Shown here: piece after piece, positions 26,460 to 34,406 of the stretch
Position numbering within the stretch: the first letter of the stretch is position 1
Layout of the letters: every line of letters begins with the position of its first letter
Source: an uncultured Aquimarina sp.
GTDB lineage: Bacteria > Bacteroidota > Bacteroidia > Flavobacteriales > Flavobacteriaceae
Direction: 5' to 3'
Assembly (NCBI GenBank): GCA_947498775.1
Contig: CANMLL010000007.1
Span: 62,001-126,000 of the forward strand
Length of the DNA: 64,000 nucleotides
Position numbers and translations under genes: made by a program
The notes under the pieces: model-generated
Database searches by the model: none
What the model was told of the DNA's origin: nothing
The model's input: the letters and a program-made list of their open reading frames with translations, nothing else

Positions 26460-26537
26460 CGCAAACAAAATCCTACACTGGTGAAAAAGGTTTTCAAAGC
26501 GCCGCTTTGGAACGGTTTTCCGTTTCATCTAACCCTT

Positions 26538-26582
26538 CGAGAGCCTCAGCGTTCGGGTGATATTTGAAGGGTGAGGCTCTCG
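26538..26582. repeat. Inverted repeat, possible terminator of the SDR gene
   Basis: CGAGAGCCTC and GAGGCTCTCG are perfect 10-base inverted arms around a 25-base loop. It lies 62 bases after the stop of the SDR gene at 26644 in the direction of transcription. Confidence 0.6.
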
Positions 26583-26643
26583 AACCCTGCATATCAACTC
26601 ACCTCTCACCGACTAAAATACTCACATACTAACCCACTTACCT

Positions 26644-27381
26644 CTACCGCGAGATCCCCCCATCAATCGTCAAACAAATACCAGACACATACGATGCTTC
26701 GTCTGATGCTAAGTATAAGTATCCATAAGCAATATCAATCGGCATGGCAGCTTTTTGTAATGGTATTTGTTTTTTCAAGCCTTCCAAATGCTCCTTTGGG
26801 ATCTGTTCAGTCATTTCGGTAAGGGTAAAACCAGGTGCTAGTGCATTGGCTGTGATTCCGTATTTACCAAGTTCCATGGTCCAGGTTTTAGACATGGCAA
26901 TCACCCCGGCTTTGGTAGCTGAGTAATTGGTTTGCCCAAAATTACCACGCAATCCCACATTGGATGCTGCCGATACAATTCGGCCGTATCCAGCTTCTTT
27001 CATGTATTTTGAGACTACCTGGGTGCATAAGAATACCCCTTTCAAATTCACATCGATCACCGCATCCCATTCTGCTTCACTCATTTTATGCAATGTGCGA
27101 TCCTTGGTGATCCCGGCATTGTTGATCAGGATATCTATTTTACCATATTTATTATGGATTCTTTCAGCTTCCGCCTCTATCGCAGCTTTATCGGTTACTG
27201 ATATTTTGGTAAACTCTGCTATACCGCCTTCATCATTTATTGATTTAGCTGTTTCGGTTCCTTCATCCAATAAATCCCAGATAATGACAGAGGCACCTTC
27301 TTTGGCAAAGAGAGTCGAAACGGCTTTTCCGATACCGCGGGCTCCGCCGGTTATAATGGCTATTTTGTTTTTTAGTCTCAT
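26644..27381 (-). CDS. SDR family 3-oxoacyl-reductase (FabG-like)
   Basis: 245 residues. TGGARGIGKA is the cofactor loop, NNAG follows, and the active-site YSATK is in TNYSATKAGVIAMS. The C-terminus ends SGICLTIDGG. FabG-like enzymes interconvert 3-oxoacyl and 3-hydroxyacyl thioesters with NAD(P)H. In this catabolic cluster it likely oxidises a 3-hydroxyacyl-CoA, next to the MaoC hydratase. Repeat copies R1 and R2 flank it on both sides. Confidence 0.9.
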   Translation of the reverse strand: MRLKNKIAIITGGARGIGKAVSTLFAKEGASVIIWDLLDEGTETAKSINDEGGIAEFTKISVTDKAAIEAEAERIHNKYGKIDILINNAGITKDRTLHKMSEAEWDAVIDVNLKGVFLCTQVVSKYMKEAGYGRIVSAASNVGLRGNFGQTNYSATKAGVIAMSKTWTMELGKYGITANALAPGFTLTEMTEQIPKEHLEGLKKQIPLQKAAMPIDIAYGYLYLASDEASYVSGICLTIDGGISR

Positions 27382-27441
27382 ATATTATTTTTTTTGTGTG
27401 ATAATAACTGGTTAATATTAAAACTCATCGTTTCTCTTTGG

Positions 27442-27630
27442 CCTTCTGTTCATTTTCTTTGCTTGTCCAAAGAAAACGAACCAAAAGAAAGGACACTTTT
27501 TTCAAGGTATTTTTGTCTTCGACAAAACCAGATTTGTTTTGCTAAAATCTTTCCAAGGCTTCAAGATTTTTTAACGCAAAATAAATCTTATACTGGTGAA
27601 AAAAGATTTTCAAAGCGCCGCTTTGTAACG
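27442..27630. repeat. 190-bp structured repeat, copy R2 (without insertions)
   Basis: 189 bases. Hairpins: TTTTCTTTG/CAAAGAAAA (27453-27476), TTTTGTC/GACAAAA (27511-27527), AAAATCTT/AAGATTTT (27544-27570), AAATCTT/AAGATTT (27583-27609) and CAAAG/CTTTG (27611-27625). It sits between two genes of the minus-strand cluster. Confidence 0.9.
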
Positions 27631-27649
27631 TTATGGTTAGTACCCATAC

Positions 27650-28627
27650 TTACGAACATTCGATCACTGCCTTACCTTTTACTTTTCTCTTAGTCATGTC
27701 CTCCAAAGCATTTGATGCTTCGGCTAGTGGGTATATTTTATGAATATGGGGTTTTAGTTTTCCGGCTGCGTACCATTGCATTAATTGCATGGTGTTTTGC
27801 ATGTTTTTATCCGGAGTTTTCATGGCAAAACTTCCCCAGAACACTCCAACAATGGCGCATCCTTTTAGCAAAGCCAAATTCAACGGAATTTTAGGAATAT
27901 CTCCGGCTGCAAAACCAACCACCAGATAACGTCCCTCCCATGCCATACCTCGTATCGCAGGCTCTGAATATCGACCACCCACCGGATCATAGACTACGTC
28001 TACTCCTTTACCATCTGTAAGTTCTTTGATTCTGGTTTTCAGGTCTTCGGTATCGTAATTAATGACGGCGTCGGCTCCGTATTCCTTACATAATTCTAGT
28101 TTTTGGGTAGTAGATGCCGCAGCGATGACTTTGGCTCCCATAAGTTTTCCAAGTTCTACAGCCGCCAGTCCTACACCTCCAGACGCGCCTAATACCAACA
28201 GGGTTTCCCCTTCTTTAAGTCGACCGCGATCCTTTAACGCATGGTACGAAGTACCATAGGCCATCATAAACGATGCTGCTACCGGAAATTCCATTCCGGG
28301 TGGTTTCGGGAAACAGGCATTACCGGGTACTACTACTTCTTCGGCATAGCCTCCATGCATTACAAATCCAAAGACCTCATCACCCGGTTTTACATGTTTG
28401 ATTTTAGCTCCGACTTCTTTTACCACTCCGGCGATATCACTACCGGGAGTAAAAGGTAATTCAGGTTTGAACTGATACAACCCTTGGATAATCAACGTAT
28501 CCGGAAAATTTACTCCGCATGCCTTTACTTGTACCACGACTTCCTTCTCTCCGGGCTTTGGACTTTCTATATCGTCAAGAACCAGGGATGATGGTGGCCC
28601 GAATTGTTTACAAACTATTGCTTTCAT
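27650..28627 (-). CDS. NADPH:quinone oxidoreductase-like MDR protein
   Basis: 325 residues of the medium-chain dehydrogenase family without zinc ligands. N-terminal substrate domain (PGSDIAGVVKEVG), then a Rossmann domain with LVLGASGGVGLAAVELGKLMG, and the family signature DVVYDPVGG. It resembles quinone oxidoreductases and acryloyl- or enoyl-CoA reductases, so an enoyl-thioester or conjugated carbonyl could be the substrate. It is in the acyl-CoA cluster, with repeats in the gaps on both sides. Confidence 0.88.
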   Translation of the reverse strand: MKAIVCKQFGPPSSLVLDDIESPKPGEKEVVVQVKACGVNFPDTLIIQGLYQFKPELPFTPGSDIAGVVKEVGAKIKHVKPGDEVFGFVMHGGYAEEVVVPGNACFPKPPGMEFPVAASFMMAYGTSYHALKDRGRLKEGETLLVLGASGGVGLAAVELGKLMGAKVIAAASTTQKLELCKEYGADAVINYDTEDLKTRIKELTDGKGVDVVYDPVGGRYSEPAIRGMAWEGRYLVVGFAAGDIPKIPLNLALLKGCAIVGVFWGSFAMKTPDKNMQNTMQLMQWYAAGKLKPHIHKIYPLAEASNALEDMTKRKVKGKAVIECS

Positions 28628-28683
28628 TTTTGGTTTGTGAGTTTTATGAGTTTTTGAGTATGTTAGTCTAAATGATTTAATTC

Positions 28684-28786
28684 GTCATGCTGAATTTATT
28701 TCAGCATCTCATCTTGTTAATAATTTCATTTTCTTAGTGAGATCCTGAATCCCCATCTGCCGGAAGCATAGGAAGTTCAGGATGAC
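28684..28786. repeat. Interspersed palindromic repeat, GTCATGCTGAA family, copy 2
   Basis: TGCTGAA/TTCAGCA hairpin, AT-rich spacer, then TCCTGAA/TTCAGGA arms. The second hairpin loop is 26 bases here against 5 in the copy at 12399-12484, owing to about 20 extra bases containing CATCTGCCGG. Confidence 0.75.
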
Positions 28787-28825
28787 ATTCAACTTGAATA
28801 AAAGTTGTTCTCGAAGTGACGCTTT

Positions 28826-29833
28826 TTATTCCTCAATTACCTTCAACACCAGTTTTCCCATTTTGTCACCAGAGAACAGGCGTAAAAAGGTTTCGTGGAA
28901 GTTTTCTATGCCTTCATAAATATCTTCTTTGCTTTTAAGCTTTCCTTGCATGATCCAGCCTCCCATTTCCATAGCAGCTTTGCCATAATCTTTGGCGTAG
29001 TCCATCACTAACATTCCCTGCATGGTTGCACGGTTTACTAATAATGACAGGTAATTACTTGGTCCTTTCATCGCCGTTTTATTATTATATTGTGAAATCG
29101 CTCCGCAAATCACAATGCGAGCATGCATACGTAATCTAGCTAAGGCTGCATCCAGAATTTCTCCTCCTACGTTATCAAAATATACATCAATACCTTTAGG
29201 GCATTCTCTTTTTAATCCAGCATGTATTTTTTCAGATTTATAATCGATCGCGCCATCAAACCCAAGTTCATCTACCACATATTTGCATTTATCAGCTCCT
29301 CCAGCTATTCCGATCACGCGGCAGCCTTTGATTTTTGCAATTTGTCCTACTACACTCCCAACAGCTCCTGCTGCACCAGAAACCAAAACTGTATCGCCTT
29401 CTTTGATCTTTCCTACTTCTAAAATTCCGAAATAGGCTGTCATCCCAGGCATCCCCAACGTACCAATGTACATCGGCAACGGAGCTAAACTAGGATCTAC
29501 CTGATACCAATTACTACCATCGGTCACCGAATATTGTTGTACGCCACCCCAACCGGTAAGGTAATCTCCTTCTTTATACTTGGGATGATTATTGGCTTTA
29601 ATCACTTTACCCACAGATCCGGCACGCATAACGTCTCCAACTTGTACAGGTTCTATATAGGATTTCCCTTCGTTCATCCATCCTCTCATCGCAGGATCCA
29701 GGGATATGTAATGTTGCTGAATTAAGATTTCGCCCTCTTTTGGTTCTGGAATTGGATTTGATTGTAATTCCCAGGTATCCGCCTCGGGAAGTCCCACAGG
29801 TCGTTTTTTGAATATTAGTTGTTTGTTACTCAT
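28826..29833 (-). CDS. NADP-dependent oxidoreductase, MDR family (alkenal/curcumin-reductase-like)
   Basis: 335 residues. LDPAMRGWMNEGKSY is the hallmark of the leukotriene B4 dehydrogenase/curcumin reductase group. VSGAAGAVGSVVGQIAKIKG is the NADPH-binding loop and DVYFDNVGGEILD follows. These enzymes reduce alpha,beta-unsaturated carbonyls. It is in the acyl-CoA cluster but separated from the next upstream gene by 188 bases that hold a 161-base inverted-repeat element. Confidence 0.9.
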   Translation of the reverse strand: MSNKQLIFKKRPVGLPEADTWELQSNPIPEPKEGEILIQQHYISLDPAMRGWMNEGKSYIEPVQVGDVMRAGSVGKVIKANNHPKYKEGDYLTGWGGVQQYSVTDGSNWYQVDPSLAPLPMYIGTLGMPGMTAYFGILEVGKIKEGDTVLVSGAAGAVGSVVGQIAKIKGCRVIGIAGGADKCKYVVDELGFDGAIDYKSEKIHAGLKRECPKGIDVYFDNVGGEILDAALARLRMHARIVICGAISQYNNKTAMKGPSNYLSLLVNRATMQGMLVMDYAKDYGKAAMEMGGWIMQGKLKSKEDIYEGIENFHETFLRLFSGDKMGKLVLKVIEE

Positions 29834-29856
29834 GATATTTTTATTAATTGAATTAT

Positions 29857-30017
29857 ATAGCTAAATCTGTAATAAATAACACTAATCTTCGGTGTAAAAA
29901 GATAAATTTTTTCGTTAAAAATACTCGTCGTAGCTAAGGCTATGCCTGTGCTTTTTGCTTTAAACTTCATCTTTTTTCATTCAAATCTTCTGTGCCATGT
30001 ATTACAGATTTAGCTAT
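29857..30017. mobile_element. 161-bp inverted-repeat (MITE-like) element
   Basis: Perfect 18-base inverted ends: 29857-29874 (ATAGCTAAATCTGTAATA) and 30000-30017. Imperfect pairing continues inward for roughly 30 more bases per arm, around a GC-richer centre (CGTCGTAGCTAAGGCTATGCC). No transposase and no clear target duplication. It fills most of the gap between two cluster genes. Confidence 0.65.
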
Positions 30018-30021
30018 GTGT

Positions 30022-30777
30022 TTATAAAGATGTTCCTCCGTCTAGTGTAATCGTCTGCCCGGTGATAAACTTGGTGTCATCTGAAGCCAGCCAAACAACC
30101 GCCTCTGCAATCTCCTGGGCCTGACCATATCGTTTCATTGGAATTACACTTTTTAAGCGTTGATCCATATCGGGTCTAGCAGATAATAGTTTGTCGAGCA
30201 AAGCAGATTCAGTATAGCCAGGACAAACCGCATTGATACGAATGTTCTTGGTGGCATATTCTAAAGCAGCGGATTTTGTCATTCCCACTACGGCAAACTT
30301 GCTGGCACTATACGAGATATTATTCAGCGATGCTTTTAAACCTGCCAAAGAAGCAATATTCACAATATTACCACCTCCTTGTTTAGTCATTTGCTGCAAT
30401 GCCTGTTTCATGCAGTAAAAAACACCGGTTTGGTTTACAGCGATCACACTGTCCCAATCGTCCAAGGTATATTCTCCTACTCTGGCCATATTTCTGGGTC
30501 CGATACCGGCATTATTGACCAGCACATCTAATCGCCCAAACTGCGCTACTGTATCAGAAATAAGTCTTTCTACTTCGTTAAATTTTGCCACGTTGGCGGT
30601 TAGTATCGTGGCACTACCACCTTCCTGCTTGATTTCGTTTGCTATTTGTTCTGCTTTTTCTTCTTTAATATCTGAAACTATAACATTAGCCTGATGTTTA
30701 GCGAAATGCTTTGCAGTTGCAGCTCCTATCCCAGAACCGGCACCTGTAACGATTACTATTTTATCTTTTACTTGCAT
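30022..30777 (-). CDS. SDR family oxidoreductase
   Basis: 251 residues. TGAGSGIGAATAKHF cofactor loop, NNAGIG, active-site SYSASKFAV and C-terminal KFITGQTITLDGG. A classical NAD(P)-dependent SDR, likely acting on a hydroxyacyl-CoA or related alcohol in this cluster. It lies 20 bases after the DUF1330 gene. The inverted-repeat element begins only 5 bases beyond its stop. Confidence 0.88.
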   Translation of the reverse strand: MQVKDKIVIVTGAGSGIGAATAKHFAKHQANVIVSDIKEEKAEQIANEIKQEGGSATILTANVAKFNEVERLISDTVAQFGRLDVLVNNAGIGPRNMARVGEYTLDDWDSVIAVNQTGVFYCMKQALQQMTKQGGGNIVNIASLAGLKASLNNISYSASKFAVVGMTKSAALEYATKNIRINAVCPGYTESALLDKLLSARPDMDQRLKSVIPMKRYGQAQEIAEAVVWLASDDTKFITGQTITLDGGTSL

Positions 30778-30797
30778 GTGTATCTATATTTAATTGG

Positions 30798-31184
30798 TTA
30801 TTGAGCAGTACTTAGTATCAATCTTGAATCTTCCAGTGCTTGGCTACGCATTTTTGCAGGATACCCTTCTGAAGTAATCATTTTTAAAAAATCTTCTTTG
30901 CTAGCATATTCTACAATCAGTATCTTATCCCATTCTAAATTATCATTCGGTCCTATCAAAGTAAAATGAGGTTTTCCTTGATAAATTACTTTGGCTTTGG
31001 AAGCTTGAAAAAAAGGAATCACAGCCTTCATATATTGGTCATACGCCTCAGCTCCGGTAGTTCCGGTTTCTTCAACTTTATCTTTGAACTTCAATAGGTT
31101 TAACATCTGAAAAGGCCCTTCAAGAGGCAACTGACTAAAATCCTGAAATTGCTCTGGGGTAACCCCAACATACGTTTCGCTCAT
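30798..31184 (-). CDS. DUF1330-like small protein
   Basis: 128 residues. The N-terminal LPLEGPFQMLNLLKFKDKV and the later KILIVEYASKEDFLKMI fit the ferredoxin-like DUF1330 dimeric alpha-beta-barrel family. Function is unknown. It lies between the transglutaminase-like and SDR genes (gaps of 30 and 20 bases), so it is probably translated from the same mRNA. Confidence 0.8.
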   Translation of the reverse strand: MSETYVGVTPEQFQDFSQLPLEGPFQMLNLLKFKDKVEETGTTGAEAYDQYMKAVIPFFQASKAKVIYQGKPHFTLIGPNDNLEWDKILIVEYASKEDFLKMITSEGYPAKMRSQALEDSRLILSTAQ

Positions 31185-31214
31185 GGTTTGATTTTTTATC
31201 TAGTTTACTTTGTT

Positions 31215-31850
31215 TTATATCCTAACGATACCTGAATCCTGGGACAGGTTAACAATTTCAGGATAATGCGTCTTCATATTATCAATCATAAAATCAAAAG
31301 GAACATCTTCAAAATGACCGTAGTCTTCCAGATATTCCATAAAAATGTTTCCTTCGCTATCATATTCCTGAAACATGGAATCGTTTTCACCATCAAACTC
31401 CAAAGGTGCTACATTGCATTTCTCGCACAGGGTTTGATTAAATGCGGGAGAAGCCTTCACCCATTTTCCGTTAAGTTCTATATTCACCATCCCATGTGGT
31501 GTCAATTCATTGGTTCCGAATTTTTCAGTTAGCTTTTCAACAGCGATATGATTCTTTACCTTGGCCAAATGAATTCGAGCAGGTATTTGTAGTGCACGCA
31601 AACCTGCGATCAACAAAATTGACTTATCCACACAATGCCCGTATGGTTTTTTGGCAATTTCACTTGCCCTGTATCCTTCTTTTGTAAGGTGTATGTTATA
31701 CGGATCGTATTTCCATTGATCTCTCACCTTAAGATATAATCCTATGGCTTTTTCTTTTGGTGTTAGTGTATCGGTATTAAATTCTTTTACGAGCTCCTGA
31801 ATTTCATCGGACTCGTAATCAAGAAAATATGTAGGATCTAAATACTTCAT
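31215..31850 (-). CDS. Transglutaminase-like cysteine protein
   Basis: 211 residues. The transglutaminase-like core shows GHCVDKSILLIAGLRALQI with the nucleophile Cys, then HGMVNIELNGKWV with the His. The third residue, usually Asp in a VDPT-type motif, reads ASPAFN here. Such proteins may be peptidases, amidases or acyltransferases. There is no signal peptide, so it acts in the cytoplasm. It lies 15 bases after the kinase gene. Confidence 0.82.
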   Translation of the reverse strand: MKYLDPTYFLDYESDEIQELVKEFNTDTLTPKEKAIGLYLKVRDQWKYDPYNIHLTKEGYRASEIAKKPYGHCVDKSILLIAGLRALQIPARIHLAKVKNHIAVEKLTEKFGTNELTPHGMVNIELNGKWVKASPAFNQTLCEKCNVAPLEFDGENDSMFQEYDSEGNIFMEYLEDYGHFEDVPFDFMIDNMKTHYPEIVNLSQDSGIVRI

Positions 31851-31865
31851 TCTAAATTGGAATTG

Positions 31866-32918
31866 TTAATCAATTTTATTTTTCTGAATCGCCTGCAATG
31901 CAAGATTACACAGCAACTCTGCCGCTTTATTTAATTGCGCAAAGCGTGGATCTGTTGTTAAGCCTTTACTATATCGATAATATATCTGCTGTGCAATCAC
32001 CGCTATTTTAAATAGCCCAAAAACATAGTAAAATATAAGGTGATCTACTTGCCTCCCACTCTTTTTGGTATATAGTTCAACAATTTCACTTCTTCCCGGG
32101 TTCCCTTCCATGATTGTTGGCGAAGGGATTCCTTGTTGCACAAATGGATGGTCATTGGCCATGGTCCAATACCCAAGTGAAGTTCCCAGATCCATCAAAG
32201 GATCTCCTAGGGTTGCCATTTCCCAATCTAAAACAGCAACGACTTCTTTCCAGCTATCATCTTTAAAAACGATGTTATCGTATTTAAAATCATTGTGTAC
32301 CAGGCTATGTTTATATGTCGTGGATTGGTTATTCTCCATCCAACGCATTACTTTTTCTGCTGCAGGTACATCTTCGGTAGCCGCTTTGAGGTATTGTTTT
32401 CCCCAATTGAGCACCTGTCGTTCTACATACCCTTCAGGTTTTCCTAGATCTTCTAGTCCTACCGCTTTATAGTCAACATTATGAAGCTCTACAAACGTAT
32501 CTAGCCAAGAATCTGCTATGGTTTTAAAGTCATTTGCAGGAATATTTCTTTTTTTGGCTTCTTTCACGTTAAGAATAATACCATCTACCTTTTCCATGAT
32601 GTAGAAAGGACAACCTAAAATACTTTCATCTTCAGCATATACATACATTTTTGGCACCTTCGGGAAAGCTTTATAAATACCAGATTGTACTTTAAATTCG
32701 CGCCCCATATCATGACCTCTCTTTATAGCTCCAAAAGGCGGACGTCTTAGCACATATTCTTTATCTTCTATATTTATTAAATATGTGAGATTGGAATACC
32801 CATGTGTAAACTGAGTAACCTGCCAATCACTTTGGTTATTATTTATTAATCCTTCTTTCTGAAGGAAATCTTTAAGTGTTTTTTTGTTTAGTTCTTCGCC
32901 TTTACGTACGTTTTGCAT
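31866..32918 (-). CDS. APH-family kinase, ACAD10/11 or LvaA-like
   Basis: 350 residues of the aminoglycoside phosphotransferase/choline kinase fold. The catalytic loop LVHNDFKYDN (His208, Asp210, Asn215) and the metal-binding Asp231 in LDWEMATLGDPL are present. Homologues form the kinase domain of eukaryotic ACAD10/11 and the LvaA protein of Pseudomonas levulinate degradation, which phosphorylates 4-hydroxyacyl-CoA. Next to it lies an ACAD10/11-type dehydrogenase, which strengthens that reading. Confidence 0.85.
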   Translation of the reverse strand: MQNVRKGEELNKKTLKDFLQKEGLINNNQSDWQVTQFTHGYSNLTYLINIEDKEYVLRRPPFGAIKRGHDMGREFKVQSGIYKAFPKVPKMYVYAEDESILGCPFYIMEKVDGIILNVKEAKKRNIPANDFKTIADSWLDTFVELHNVDYKAVGLEDLGKPEGYVERQVLNWGKQYLKAATEDVPAAEKVMRWMENNQSTTYKHSLVHNDFKYDNIVFKDDSWKEVVAVLDWEMATLGDPLMDLGTSLGYWTMANDHPFVQQGIPSPTIMEGNPGRSEIVELYTKKSGRQVDHLIFYYVFGLFKIAVIAQQIYYRYSKGLTTDPRFAQLNKAAELLCNLALQAIQKNKID

Positions 32919-32973
32919 TTTATTGTATTGGTTAATTTAAGTTGTTACTTAATATTTGCTCTGGGACAATCGT

Positions 32974-33088
32974 TTCCTCTCCCCCTGGGAGAGGATTAAG
33001 GTGAGGGTTTCTAATGTGAAAATCCCCTCATCCTAACTCCTACGCCCCATCTCACCCATTCCTATTGCAACGTCGTCCAAGGAGAAGG
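32974..33088. repeat. Interspersed inverted repeat, GGTGAGGG/CCCTCATCC type
   Basis: CCTCTCCCCCTGGGAGAGG is itself a hairpin; the following GGATTAAGGTGAGGG is inverted as CCCTCATCCTAA. Sequence of this type recurs between genes in many bacteria. It fills the 208-base gap between the kinase and dehydrogenase genes. Confidence 0.65.
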
Positions 33089-33126
33089 AACTTCGAATTT
33101 TCATTAAGACTAACAACTTAAGTTAC

Positions 33127-34350
33127 TTATATCTTGATATTTGCATGTTTATTAATCACGCTCTTACCCAGTTGATACATATGCACCTCATCGGGTCCAT
33201 CGGCCAGACGTAACATTCTTGCGGCTACAAAAAAGTGGGCCAATGGTGTATCAGGTCCTACTCCTTTTCCGCCGTGAATCTGCATGGCACGATCAATCAC
33301 ATTTAAGGCCATATTGGGAGCCACAATTTTGATCATAGCAATAAGATCTTTTGAAGTTTTGTTTCCTTCTTTATCCATTTTGTCTGCTGCGGAAAGCGTT
33401 AGCAATCGCGCTTGTTCTATTTCGCACTGAGATTGAGCGATTTCCTGGCGAATACTACTGAAATCTTTGAAGGTTTTACCAAAAGCAATTCGTTCTGAAG
33501 CACGTTGAGACATTAATTCTAAAGATCGTTGTGCCATCCCTATCAAACGCATACAATGGTGGATACGGCCAGGTCCCAAACGCCCCTGAGCAATTTCAAA
33601 ACCTCTGCCCTCACCGAGGATTAGATTTTCTTTAGGTACTCGTACATTCTCTAATACAATTTCGGCATGTCCTTCAGGTGAATCATAAAACCCGAAAACC
33701 GATAATGGTCGTATTATTTTAAGTCCGGGAGTATCCATAGGCACCAAAATCATACTTTGTTGTTGATGCCGTGGGGCATCGGGATCCGTTTTCCCCATCA
33801 CTATAGCGATTTTACAATGAGGATCCATTCCTCCAGACGACCACCATTTACGACCGTTGATCACATACTCGTCACCATCAAGGGTAATCGAAGTTTCTAT
33901 ATTCGTAGCGTCTGAAGAGGCTACTTGAGGTTCGGTCATTAAAAAAGCCGAACGTATTTCGCCATTCATCAACGGTTCTAGCCATTGTTTTTTCTGATCG
34001 GCAGAACCATACTTTGCCAACACCTCCATATTTCCGGTATCTGGAGCGTTGCAATTAAATACTTCTGAAGACCAAAGTACACGTCCCATAATCTCGGCTA
34101 ATGGTGCATATTCAAGATTGGTAAGTCCAGGACTTAACTCCCCATATTTTTTTGGTAGAAAGAGATTCCATAGGCCTGCTGCTTTTGCTTTTGATTTAAG
34201 ATCTTCAATCCCCGGCCAGCGTTTCCATCTATTGTCTGGATTATAAACAAAAGCACTAACTTCTTCCTCTACCGGAAGTATGTGTTCTTCAAAAAAAGCA
34301 TTGAGCTTTCCCTGAAGTGATGTTATTTTTTCGGTGTAATTGAAGTTCAT
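33127..34350 (-). CDS. Acyl-CoA dehydrogenase, ACAD10/11 (LvaC)-like
   Basis: 407 residues. FAD and substrate regions: [68 protein letters not shown] and ADGPDEVH near the C-terminus, where the catalytic-base region of the family lies. [10 protein letters not shown] and KWWSSG are characteristic of the ACAD10/11 subfamily. These use FAD to act on phosphorylated 4-hydroxyacyl-CoA rather than on plain acyl-CoA. The kinase gene downstream fits. Confidence 0.88.
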   Translation of the reverse strand: MNFNYTEKITSLQGKLNAFFEEHILPVEEEVSAFVYNPDNRWKRWPGIEDLKSKAKAAGLWNLFLPKKYGELSPGLTNLEYAPLAEIMGRVLWSSEVFNCNAPDTGNMEVLAKYGSADQKKQWLEPLMNGEIRSAFLMTEPQVASSDATNIETSITLDGDEYVINGRKWWSSGGMDPHCKIAIVMGKTDPDAPRHQQQSMILVPMDTPGLKIIRPLSVFGFYDSPEGHAEIVLENVRVPKENLILGEGRGFEIAQGRLGPGRIHHCMRLIGMAQRSLELMSQRASERIAFGKTFKDFSSIRQEIAQSQCEIEQARLLTLSAADKMDKEGNKTSKDLIAMIKIVAPNMALNVIDRAMQIHGGKGVGPDTPLAHFFVAARMLRLADGPDEVHMYQLGKSVINKHANIKI

Positions 34351-34370
34351 ATTTTGTGAGATTAATAATA

Positions 34371-34396
34371 AGATTCCTGCCTACGCAGGAATGACA
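34371..34396. repeat. Short palindromic repeat in a cluster gap
   Basis: AGATTCCTGCCTACGCAGGA followed by ATGACA: TTCCTGC/GCAGGAA arms with a short loop. It belongs to the GTCATTCCTGC-type intergenic palindromes and shares the CCTGC core with the mini-palindromes in R1. Confidence 0.6.
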
Positions 34397-34406
34397 TAAG
34401 ACCCTT

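Larger units (their letters stand above)
26275..26514. repeat. 190-bp structured repeat, copy R1, with two inserted palindromes
   Basis: It aligns end to end with 27442-27630. Compared with that copy it has two extra segments: 28 bases at 26320-26347 and 22 bases at 26438-26459. Each starts CCTGCCT and ends AGGCAGG. Without them the copy is 190 bases, against 189 for R2. The common part forms a chain of small hairpins. Confidence 0.9.

Noticed and set aside
26927..27415. 162-codon plus-strand frame opposite the SDR gene
   Set aside because: The opposite strand encodes a complete SDR with all motifs; this is its shadow.
29830..29970. 46-codon minus-strand frame inside the 161-bp element
   Set aside because: It overlaps the start of the MDR gene and lies in a repeat; no coding evidence.
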